The notes beneath the pieces were generated by a model. The model saw only the letters and a list, made by a program, of their open reading frames with translations, made no database searches and was not told the DNA's origin. A stretch of 64,000 nucleotides of DNA from Lachnospiraceae bacterium (GTDB lineage Bacteria > Bacillota > Clostridia > Lachnospirales > Lachnospiraceae). Shown here piece by piece: positions 1 through 7,801 of the stretch. Within the stretch, counting starts at the first letter, position 1, and the number at the start of each line of letters is the position of its first letter. The position numbers and the translations under genes were made by a program. The stretch covers positions 30,720 through 94,719 of the forward strand of contig JAAWIS010000002.1 in assembly GCA_022796475.1 (NCBI GenBank). Direction: 5' to 3'.

Positions 1-3
1 TAT

Positions 4-480
4 TTAATGAATGTTTCCATCCTCTTCCACATCTTCTTCCCGTATGATCTGTTCCTTTTCCCGAAATACGGTAATCTGCCCTTCCTGAAACCGGATATGA
101 ATTCCAAAAAATTCCTGCTCCCAGCTATCTTCCCTTAAACTGCCGGCTGAAACCTCCTGTTTTCTCCTGCTTTGTTCCCAATCAAAAACTATGGGATCCA
201 GATTTGCTTCTGTTTCAAACACTTGCTTTTTTCCGGTATACAAGACAATACAGCCGCTTCCCGCTACTGTCATCACCCCCAAAATAAGCCAAATAATAAC
301 TCCTGCCCCTTTCGATAACGGTTCTTTTTGATAACGTGCTGACTTTAAACAGCGAAAATACTGAAAAAACCATATCCCTTTTGCTCGTTTCGCTTTCCGG
401 ATAAACCTTCTCCGTCTTTTTTCCTCAGCTGTTTTTAAAGCTGTCCCGTAAGGAGCCGTGAACGCTCTTTGTTCTGCCAT
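4..480 (-). CDS. hypothetical membrane protein (one predicted TM segment)
   Basis: 158-aa ORF, basic N-terminus then hydrophobic segment GVIIWLILGVMTVAGSGCIVLY; no family recognised. Confidence 0.6.
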   Translation of the reverse strand: MAEQRAFTAPYGTALKTAEEKRRRRFIRKAKRAKGIWFFQYFRCLKSARYQKEPLSKGAGVIIWLILGVMTVAGSGCIVLYTGKKQVFETEANLDPIVFDWEQSRRKQEVSAGSLREDSWEQEFFGIHIRFQEGQITVFREKEQIIREEDVEEDGNIH

Positions 481-726
481 ATAATCCGCCTTTTCCTCTC
501 ATATTCCACGTATCCGTCAGTTTGATTTACATATTTTTCCATATTATTATAGCAAATTCTTGCTTTTCCTGCAAGAAAAAAAGAAGATACCGGGTTAACG
601 ATACCTTCTTTCTATCAATGAGCGGGGAATGGTCCATCCTCATATTTCATTTCATACAACTATTTTCTATTTCATTTATACAACTATTTTATTTCACCCA
701 ATGATTTCCTGCTGCTTTCCAGTCTG

Positions 727-1092
727 TTACCTTCCGGAATTTTCGCTGCCAGCAGAAGAATTTGCAGCTCCAGGGCCTTCATAATTCTTATTTTCTGCAT
801 CATTGGTCAAATCATCCACTCCGTCTTCTACATCTCGGATCAAATCATCGATCACTCCTGTTTCCCCTTCTGTACTTCCGGTACTTCCGGCTCCGGGATT
901 TTCGTCATTATCTGTGTCGCTGTCTGCAGAAGAATTTCGGTTTCCTCCGGAAGTTTCTGAGGACGTAGTGCTGTTGGTTGTGCTCTGGCTGGTAGCATTC
1001 TGGTCATCAGAATTTCTGTCAGAACAGCCGGCTGCCCACAGGGCAAATGTTGCCGCAGTCAGGCAGACCATCAAATATTTCGCTTTTTTCAT
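727..1092 (-). CDS. putative lipoprotein, Ser/Thr/Asn/Asp-rich low complexity
   Basis: Lipobox-like MKKAKYLMVCLTAATFALWAAGC; AAAGGAGATG RBS about 10 nt before ATG at 1092. Confidence 0.65.
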   Translation of the reverse strand: MKKAKYLMVCLTAATFALWAAGCSDRNSDDQNATSQSTTNSTTSSETSGGNRNSSADSDTDNDENPGAGSTGSTEGETGVIDDLIRDVEDGVDDLTNDAENKNYEGPGAANSSAGSENSGR

Positions 1093-1179
1093 AATTTCCA
1101 TCTCCTTTCATACGATTTGCCTGGCAGCTATTCTGCCGGCAGATTTTAAAAATCAGGCAAAACTGCTGCTATGGCAACT

Positions 1180-1359
1180 AAAGCGTGTCAAAATATTCAT
1201 TCCCCCTATCAGCACGCCTCACTTTGCCATATATTTGCCCCAAATTCACTTAACGCAGCTTGCTGCCGCCTGTTCATTTGAACCAAATCTCCCAAATCCT
1301 GCCCTTTGGGTACAAAGTGTGGCTTGCTTTTGGTAAAAAACGATATTCAGACACGCTTT
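1180..1359. mobile_element. MITE-like element, family A copy 1 (about 180 bp)
   Basis: Perfect 10-bp terminal inverted repeats AAAGCGTGTC (1180-1189) / GACACGCTTT (1350-1359); interior homologous to 57614-57772 on the opposite strand. Confidence 0.7.
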
Positions 1360-1399
1360 ATTATATACAGAAGACTAAAATTTATAAGCAAATTTCATT

Positions 1400-2158
1400 T
1401 TATGAGTTAATTACATCTGCCATGGTATAAAGACCAGGTGCTTTTCCTGCCAAAAATTTGGCAGCTTCCACAGCGCCTTTTGCAAAAATTGCTTTTGAAT
1501 ATGCTGTGTGGCTAAACGTTACCACTTCATCCTTTCCAGCAAAAATCACATCATGCTCTCCTACGATGGAACCGCCCCGGACTGCACTGATTCCAATTTC
1601 CTTTGAATCCCGCTTTTCTCTCTTTGTGGTTCTGTCATAAACATAATGGCAGGAGCCTTCTAAAGCATGATTTACAGAATCTGCCAAAGCCAGAGCCGTA
1701 CCGCTGGGAGAATCCATTTTCTGATTATGATGCTTTTCCACAATCTCCACATCAAAACCGGCTGCTGCCAGCGTTTTTGCGGCCTCCGCCACCAGCTTTA
1801 ATAATGTGTTGACTCCTAAGGACATATTGGCAGAACGCAGCAGCGCCGCTGACTGAGCTGTTTCCTCCGCCTTTTTAAGCTGCTCCTCACTCAGCCCTGT
1901 GGTGCACAGCACCAAGGGGATTTTCTTCTCTCTGCAAAAATCCAAAAGCCCGTCTGCTGCACTGGCTGAAGCAAAATCGATTATCACATCTGCCTCTTCC
2001 TTTACTTCCATTAAAGAAGCGTATACCGGAAAATCCTGTTTCTGCCGGGCATTTAAATCCACCCCGGCTGCAATCTTAATTTCCGGATCCTGACCGGCAA
2101 TTTGAACAATCACCTGTCCCATGGCTCCATTGCAGCCATGCAATATCAGTCTGGTCAT
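1400..2158 (-). CDS. dapB: 4-hydroxy-tetrahydrodipicolinate reductase
   Basis: N-terminal GCNGAMGQ, VEKHHNQKMDSPSGTA motif typical of DapB; next to dapA. Confidence 0.96.
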   Translation of the reverse strand: MTRLILHGCNGAMGQVIVQIAGQDPEIKIAAGVDLNARQKQDFPVYASLMEVKEEADVIIDFASASAADGLLDFCREKKIPLVLCTTGLSEEQLKKAEETAQSAALLRSANMSLGVNTLLKLVAEAAKTLAAAGFDVEIVEKHHNQKMDSPSGTALALADSVNHALEGSCHYVYDRTTKREKRDSKEIGISAVRGGSIVGEHDVIFAGKDEVVTFSHTAYSKAIFAKGAVEAAKFLAGKAPGLYTMADVINS

Positions 2159-2170
2159 TGGGCCGCCTCC

Positions 2171-3055
2171 TTATCCTAGCTGGTATGCTTCCATCGCATT
2201 TTTCAGAAGTTTCTGGTTTTCAGGTTCCATTTCTGTAAGCGGCATCCGCAAAGGCCCTACTTCTTTGCCCATAATGTTCATAGCAGCTTTCACCGGAATG
2301 GGATTCACCTCCCGGAACAGCTCGTTAATCAAAGGAATTGCCTGTATCTGCAGTTCCATGCTCCTCTTTACATCTCCTTCAAAATAAGAGGCACAGATAT
2401 CATGTACCTTCCCGGGCGCAATATTAGATAAAACGGAAATTACACCTTTTCCGCCTAAAGAAAGAAGGGGTACAATCTGGTCGTCATTGCCAGAGTACAC
2501 ATCCACACAGCCCTCTGCCAGATTCATCAAGGTTGCAATTGCAGAAAAATTGCTGCTGGCTTCCTTTACACCTACAATATTTTCTACATTCCGGCAAAGT
2601 TCTACAATGGTCTGAGGCTGAATAGTTACTCCTGTGCGTCCCGGAATGTTGTATAAGATGACCGGAATCGAAATAGCATTGGCAATGGCCGTAAAGTGGG
2701 CAGCCAGGCCCTTCTGGGTAGCCTTATTATAGTAAGGAGATACTACCAGTACACCATCTGCACCTGCTTTTTCTGCCTCCCGGGATAAATAAATGGCAGT
2801 TTCTGTACAGTTGGATCCGGTTCCGGCAATTACCGGTATCCGACCGGCTACTGTCTTGCAGGTATGACGGATCACATCCAGATGCTCTTCATGGGTCAGG
2901 GTAGATGCCTCCCCAGTTGTGCCGCATGCAATGATGGCATCTGTGCCGCCTGCAATCTGTTCTTCTAATATTTCTTCCAGCTTTTCGTAATTCACTTCCC
3001 CATTTGGTTTCATCGGGGTAACCAACGCCACGCCTGCACCTTCAAATACTGACAT
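2171..3055 (-). CDS. dapA: 4-hydroxy-tetrahydrodipicolinate synthase
   Basis: GTTGEASTLTHEEH, YYNKATQKGL, YNIPGRTG and GVKEAS motifs; AAGGAGG RBS. Confidence 0.97.
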   Translation of the reverse strand: MSVFEGAGVALVTPMKPNGEVNYEKLEEILEEQIAGGTDAIIACGTTGEASTLTHEEHLDVIRHTCKTVAGRIPVIAGTGSNCTETAIYLSREAEKAGADGVLVVSPYYNKATQKGLAAHFTAIANAISIPVILYNIPGRTGVTIQPQTIVELCRNVENIVGVKEASSNFSAIATLMNLAEGCVDVYSGNDDQIVPLLSLGGKGVISVLSNIAPGKVHDICASYFEGDVKRSMELQIQAIPLINELFREVNPIPVKAAMNIMGKEVGPLRMPLTEMEPENQKLLKNAMEAYQLG

Positions 3056-3068
3056 ATTTTTTCCTCCT

Positions 3069-3099
3069 TAAAAAATAGGGCTGACAAATTGTCAGCCCT
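3069..3099 (-). terminator. intrinsic terminator of the lysine riboswitch expression platform
   Basis: minus strand AGGGCTGAC AATTT GTCAGCCCT followed by ATTTTTT, just before the dapA RBS. Confidence 0.85.
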
Positions 3100-3124
3100 T
3101 AAAGTTTGAATCTCTTTTCTCTTC

Positions 3125-3296
3125 TTTAAGTAGCTCCCCATCTTGCCAGATGACAGTCATATAGTTCTTTGCCATATGCCCAGGTAAGAAAATCCGGCCT
3201 TTTCCTGCCTTCGGCGCTTTTTCCTTTCCACTGCCATCCCCTGTGCCCGTCACATCCGGCAGCATACTCATAATCAGCGCAACCTCTACTTTTCCG
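3125..3296 (-). ncRNA. lysine riboswitch (L-box) aptamer
   Basis: minus strand AAAAGTAGAGGTTGCGCTG..GAGTATGC..GGGGATGG..AAAGCGCCGAAGGC..CTGGGCATATGG..GACTGTCATCTGGC..GGGGAGCTACTT; P1 AAGTAG/CTACTT; conserved L-box blocks. Confidence 0.93.
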
Positions 3297-3331
3297 TATT
3301 CATTTACAGCTTTGCTGTTCCTTATATAGTA

Positions 3332-3841
3332 TCATTCTTCCATGTTCTTGTCAACTTTAACATTCTCAATAACAGAAATGGAATCTACATACGGTTCCAG
3401 CCCTTTTGGAAACACTTTTCCGGTTAAAACCACCGACATTTCCTTTTCTTTTGCTTCCAGTGTATGGATCAATTCCTCTAATGTCATAATTTTACAGTCC
3501 ACAATCCCTAATATCTCGTCTAAAACCAGCAAATCGCATTCTCCTGTAGCGATTACCTTTTTAGCGAAATTCAGTCCGTTGCGGATATTCCGGTTCTCTT
3601 CTGCTTTTTCTTCCTCGGAAAGATTTTCATAGAAAGCAGAGGCTTTTTCAAAGCGGAATACCTTCAGTTCCGGCTCGTAGCGGGCAAGAATATCTTTTTT
3701 TCTTTCCCCCTGGCTCCCCTTCAAAAACTGAATGATAATCACTGTTTTATTTTCTGCCAGCGTATTCATGGCTTTTCCAACAGCCGCATCGCTTTTCCCT
3801 CTGCCGGATCCGCAGATAACCTGAATCGTTCCGTTTTTCAT
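3332..3841 (-). CDS. cob(I)alamin adenosyltransferase (CobA/CobO/BtuR-like) P-loop protein
   Basis: N-terminal IQVICGSGRGKSDAAVGKAM P-loop, IIQFLKG, DLLVLDEI motif. Confidence 0.8.
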   Translation of the reverse strand: MKNGTIQVICGSGRGKSDAAVGKAMNTLAENKTVIIIQFLKGSQGERKKDILARYEPELKVFRFEKASAFYENLSEEEKAEENRNIRNGLNFAKKVIATGECDLLVLDEILGIVDCKIMTLEELIHTLEAKEKEMSVVLTGKVFPKGLEPYVDSISVIENVKVDKNMEE

Positions 3842-3961
3842 CTGAATACCTCTTTTAACGATGTTAGCACAGCAACTGCCTGCAGGCTTCCAAGTTTATT
3901 AACTATTAACGAAACTTATCATATCACATTTTAGTCCAATTTGCAAATAAAACGGATCCTT

Positions 3962-4588
3962 TCATTCCCCGCATTCCAGTTTGCTGACGGAAACCTCATA
4001 GGCAACTCTCTTCTCGCATTCTGTTTCACTGAGTTTTTTCGTGTATTCCCGGCTTTGAACCCGGCCCCAAACCTTTACTCTGGAACCTACCTCAAATCCG
4101 GAAGCAAACCTGGCATTCCTTCCCCAGGCAATACAGGGTATGTAATCCGATTTCCCATAAGGCCGGTTTACTGCCAGCAAAAGATCTGCAATCTCTCTTC
4201 CAAGAGGCGTTTTCCGATATACCGGAGGTTTGCAGATATAACCATCCAGGAAAATCTGGTTCGTCTTCGTATAGTCTGTAAATTCCTCCATAAAATGGAT
4301 TTCACGGACAAACACGGAAAGCACCAGCTTATTTTTCGTTCCTTCATGGCGGTTATAAGAGCGGAATTGTCCTACTGCTTCTACGGTGCAGCCCAGATAA
4401 TCCTCCTCCACCTTAATTAACCGGTTTGATATCATAAGCGGTATGATATCCGCCTGCTCACTGAGCCGGTTGACTTCCAAATCTACCATGTAAAAGCCTT
4501 CTCCAAATACCTCATGGCTAAAAGTAAATCCGGATACAATCTTACCAATCACGCTCACTTTGTTGTTTTCAATCATTTTTTCTGACAT
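3962..4588 (-). CDS. single-stranded DNA-binding (OB-fold) protein, apparently tandem OB-folds
   Basis: NNKVSVIGKIVSGFTF..FYMVDLEVNRLS and NQIFLDGYICKPPVYRKTPLGREIADLLLAVNRPYGKSDYIPCIAWG resemble SSB/PriB-like OB domains. Confidence 0.75.
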   Translation of the reverse strand: MSEKMIENNKVSVIGKIVSGFTFSHEVFGEGFYMVDLEVNRLSEQADIIPLMISNRLIKVEEDYLGCTVEAVGQFRSYNRHEGTKNKLVLSVFVREIHFMEEFTDYTKTNQIFLDGYICKPPVYRKTPLGREIADLLLAVNRPYGKSDYIPCIAWGRNARFASGFEVGSRVKVWGRVQSREYTKKLSETECEKRVAYEVSVSKLECGE

Positions 4589-4712
4589 AGTATCTTCTCC
4601 TCTTCCCTTTCAATTCGCCACAGCAGAGCCTGAGGCAGGTTCCTTTTCCCTTCCGCCAGACATCCGAACTGCTGCACATAAAAAGTTTATGCTCCAAAGT
4701 TTTGGAATATGA

Positions 4713-4766
4713 CGCAAAAAAAGGAAATCCGGACAAATCTTCTCGACAGGATTTCCTCTTTTTTGC
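4713..4766. terminator. bidirectional hairpin between typA and the ssb-like gene
   Basis: GCAAAAAAAGGAAATCC ... GGATTTCCTCTTTTTTGC. Confidence 0.75.
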
Positions 4767-4816
4767 ATCACCCTCCTGCGTGCCGGCAACTATCCGTTTG
4801 CAGCATTTTTTGCTGT

Positions 4817-6649
4817 CTACTTATTTTTAAACGATGCACGCTTCCTGAGGGTTGGATCTAAAATTTTCTTCCGTATCCGCAGAGAAACCGGCGTAATCTC
4901 TAGCAGCTCATCTGTATCAATAAATTCCAGACATTGCTCTAAGCTCATCTGTTTCGGCGGAACCAGCCGCAGGGCCTCGTCAGCACTGGAAGAACGGGTA
5001 TTGGTAAGCTTCTTTGTTTTGCATACATTTACCTCAATATCTTCTGCTTTGGGGTTCTGCCCAATTACCATTCCAGAATAAACCTTAATCCCCGGACCGA
5101 TAAACAGGATCCCTCTTTCCTGGGCATTAAACAGACCGTATGTGATGGACTCCCCTGATTCATACGCAATCAGGGAACCAGTTGGCCGGTATGATAAATC
5201 TCCCTTATAAGGACCATAGCCGTCAAACATAGTATTTAAAATACCATTGCCTTTCGTATCGGTCATAAAGGCGCCCCGGTATCCGATTAAGCCTCTGGAA
5301 GGAATGTTAAATTCCAGGCGTGTATACCCTCTGGCAATAGGACTCATCCCCATTAACTCGCCTTTTCTGGAAGTCAGCTTTTGAATAATCGCACCGGTAA
5401 ATTCCTCCGGAACATCCACATAGGCAATTTCCATAGGTTCCTGTTTCTGGTTCCGCTCATTGTAATGATAAATTACTTCTGCCTTGCTGACTGCAAATTC
5501 AAACCCTTCTCTGCGCATATTCTCAATTAATACAGATAAATGCAGCTCGCCCCGGCCTGAAACCTTAAAACAATCGGCAGAATCGGTTTCTTCTACCCGA
5601 AGGCTTACATCGGTATTCAGTTCACGGAACAAACGGTCACGGATGTGGCGCGATGTAATATATTTGCCTTCCTGTCCTGCCAGCGGACTGTCATTCACCA
5701 TAAAATACATGGAGATTGTAGGTTCTGAAATCTTTTGGAAGGGAATGGGATCCGGGCTGTCAGAGGAACAGATCGTATCACCGATATGGAGATCCGTAAT
5801 TCCGGACATTGCCACAATGGAGCCGATTTTTGCTTCCTGAACTTCCACCCGCTTTAAACCGTCAAACTCATACAGCTTGCCGATTTTGATTTTCCGGAAC
5901 TTGTCCGGCTCATGGTGGTTAACCAGGACACATTCCTGATTCACCTTTAATGCCCCGTTATCCACCTTACCGATACCAATTCTGCCCACATATTCGTTAT
6001 AGTCAATGGTACTTACTAGCACCTGGGCAGGAGCCTGGGGATCTCCCTGGGGAGCCGGGATATGGCCGATAATTGTTTCAAAAAGGGGAACCATATTCTC
6101 TTCCGGATCCTCCAGATTTTTCTTCGCAAATCCGGCCTTGGCAGACGCATATACAAACGGGCAGTCCAACTGCTCATCTGACGCATCCAGATCCATAAAA
6201 AGCTCCAGAACTTCGTCCACTACTTCATTGGGACGAGCCTCCGGGCGGTCAATCTTATTAATGCAGCAAATTACCGGAAGATCCATTTCCAAAGCCTTCT
6301 GCAGCACAAAACGGGTCTGGGGCATGGCGCCTTCAAATGCATCCACTACCAAGATCACTCCGTTTACCATCTTCAGCACACGTTCTACTTCTCCTCCGAA
6401 ATCTGCATGGCCTGGGGTGTCAATAATATTAATTTTTATCCCCTGATAAAATACGGCAGTATTCTTTGCCAAGATCGTAATTCCCCGCTCACGCTCAATA
6501 TCATTGGAATCCATTACCCGCTCTGCCACTTCCTGATTGGCCCGGAACACACCGCTCTGCTTTAATAATTCATCCACCAAGGTGGTTTTGCCGTGATCCA
6601 CGTGGGCAATGATAGCAATATTTCTTACATCTTCTCTGGTCGTTTTCAT
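4817..6649 (-). CDS. typA: translational GTPase TypA/BipA
   Basis: NIAIIAHVDHGKTTLVDELLKQSG, RERGITILAKN, DTPGHADFGGEVER; full-length 610 aa. Confidence 0.98.
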   Translation of the reverse strand: MKTTREDVRNIAIIAHVDHGKTTLVDELLKQSGVFRANQEVAERVMDSNDIERERGITILAKNTAVFYQGIKINIIDTPGHADFGGEVERVLKMVNGVILVVDAFEGAMPQTRFVLQKALEMDLPVICCINKIDRPEARPNEVVDEVLELFMDLDASDEQLDCPFVYASAKAGFAKKNLEDPEENMVPLFETIIGHIPAPQGDPQAPAQVLVSTIDYNEYVGRIGIGKVDNGALKVNQECVLVNHHEPDKFRKIKIGKLYEFDGLKRVEVQEAKIGSIVAMSGITDLHIGDTICSSDSPDPIPFQKISEPTISMYFMVNDSPLAGQEGKYITSRHIRDRLFRELNTDVSLRVEETDSADCFKVSGRGELHLSVLIENMRREGFEFAVSKAEVIYHYNERNQKQEPMEIAYVDVPEEFTGAIIQKLTSRKGELMGMSPIARGYTRLEFNIPSRGLIGYRGAFMTDTKGNGILNTMFDGYGPYKGDLSYRPTGSLIAYESGESITYGLFNAQERGILFIGPGIKVYSGMVIGQNPKAEDIEVNVCKTKKLTNTRSSSADEALRLVPPKQMSLEQCLEFIDTDELLEITPVSLRIRKKILDPTLRKRASFKNK

Positions 6650-6737
6650 AAGTATATACTCTTCTTTCCCTTGATTCTATATTTGGCTTTCTGCAGACTT
6701 TAATATAGCATCCGAATTCCAGGTTTTCAAGGGGATT

Positions 6738-7388
6738 TTAAAAAAGTACCAGCTCTTTTCCGTTTATTCCGTAATAAAAAGGTTCTGAATATTCCATCTG
6801 AACCCCTCCGCTGGTTGCCTCTGTTATCTTGGCAGCTGCTTCATCCTTCTGCTGTTCCGGCACCAAAAGGACGGTTACAACCTGGTCCGTATACACACTG
6901 TCTAATATGGCAAGCCCCATCTGTCCTGCCAGGTATTGGAGTTTGCCCACAGCCGTATAGTCTGATGTAATCGTCAGTTTCCTTCCGGAACATTTTTCTA
7001 ATATCTTGCTGTTTCTCAGCCCTTCCTTTACTGCCTGGGAATAAGCACGGACTAAACCTCCGGTGCCTAAAAGAGTCCCTCCGAAGTATCTGGTTACCAC
7101 AACACAGATATCATGAACCCCTTCCCCAAGCAGTACATCCAGCATAGGCCTTCCTGCTGTCTGGCTGGGTTCCCCGTCATCGCTGCATTTCATCTTTTGG
7201 TTTTGATCCCCGCAGGTATAGGCATAACAATTATGGCTGGCGTCCCAATATTTCTTTTTTGTTTCTTCAATAAAGGCAACTGCCTCTTCTTCTGTCTTTA
7301 CCGGACAGACAGATGCAAGAAACCTGGATTTTTTTTCCACAATCTCCCCCTGTCCTCCCTGATAACAAACGCCATAGGCCTCCTTCAT
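6738..7388 (-). CDS. YigZ/IMPACT family protein
   Basis: KKSRFLASVCPVKTEEEAVAFIEETKKKYWDASHNCYAY, DDGEPSQTAGRPML; start at ATG 7388 preceded by GGAGGAGCTT (track ORF extends to 7490). Confidence 0.9.
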   Translation of the reverse strand: MKEAYGVCYQGGQGEIVEKKSRFLASVCPVKTEEEAVAFIEETKKKYWDASHNCYAYTCGDQNQKMKCSDDGEPSQTAGRPMLDVLLGEGVHDICVVVTRYFGGTLLGTGGLVRAYSQAVKEGLRNSKILEKCSGRKLTITSDYTAVGKLQYLAGQMGLAILDSVYTDQVVTVLLVPEQQKDEAAAKITEATSGGVQMEYSEPFYYGINGKELVLF

Positions 7389-7656
7389 AAGCTCCTCCTT
7401 TGTTTTATAACGATATGAAGCAGCAGATTCCTTCAATTCCTCTGTAAATTCCCCTAATCTGTACTGTCTGATATCACGCAGACCATACATGAGTTTCTGC
7501 CAATTTTATATTTTTAGTTTATCAAAGAGGCAGATAAAATGCAAGCCTGCCCTTATGGACAAGGCTGATCCGTTAAAAGCGGGGCATGGGAGTTATAGAA
7601 ACATCATGTGCAGACAGCAGCGTACTTCATTAATCCTTACAAATTTTAATATCAAT

Positions 7657-7690
7657 TGAATTGATTTCAAATTTTTGGTATACTACACTC
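7657..7690 (+). promoter_or_regulatory. candidate sigma-A promoter for the PBP1A gene
   Basis: TTGAAT-17-TATACT upstream of 7802 start. Confidence 0.5.
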
Positions 7691-7693
7691 TAT

Positions 7694-7780
7694 AGTGTGT
7701 CTGGGCACCTGTCTTTTGCAGTATTCTCCAATTTTAAGCCTTTTGCTTTTTGCATGCAGAAATGGATTTTCAGACATACT
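7694..7780. mobile_element. short family-A-like inverted-repeat element (degenerate)
   Basis: AGTGTGTCTG (7694-7703) / CAGACATACT (7771-7780), right end ATTTTCAGACATACTTT matches family-A termini; interior not homologous. Confidence 0.4.
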
Positions 7781-7801
7781 TTAGGGAAAGGAGGAACTTT
7801 T

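Noticed and set aside
803-1336. 177-aa plus-strand ORF
   Set aside because: Antisense to the lipoprotein gene and runs into the family-A repeat; low-complexity translation without domain signal.
3941-4420. plus-strand ORF of 159 aa
   Set aside because: Antisense to the conserved SSB-like gene; no recognisable domain.
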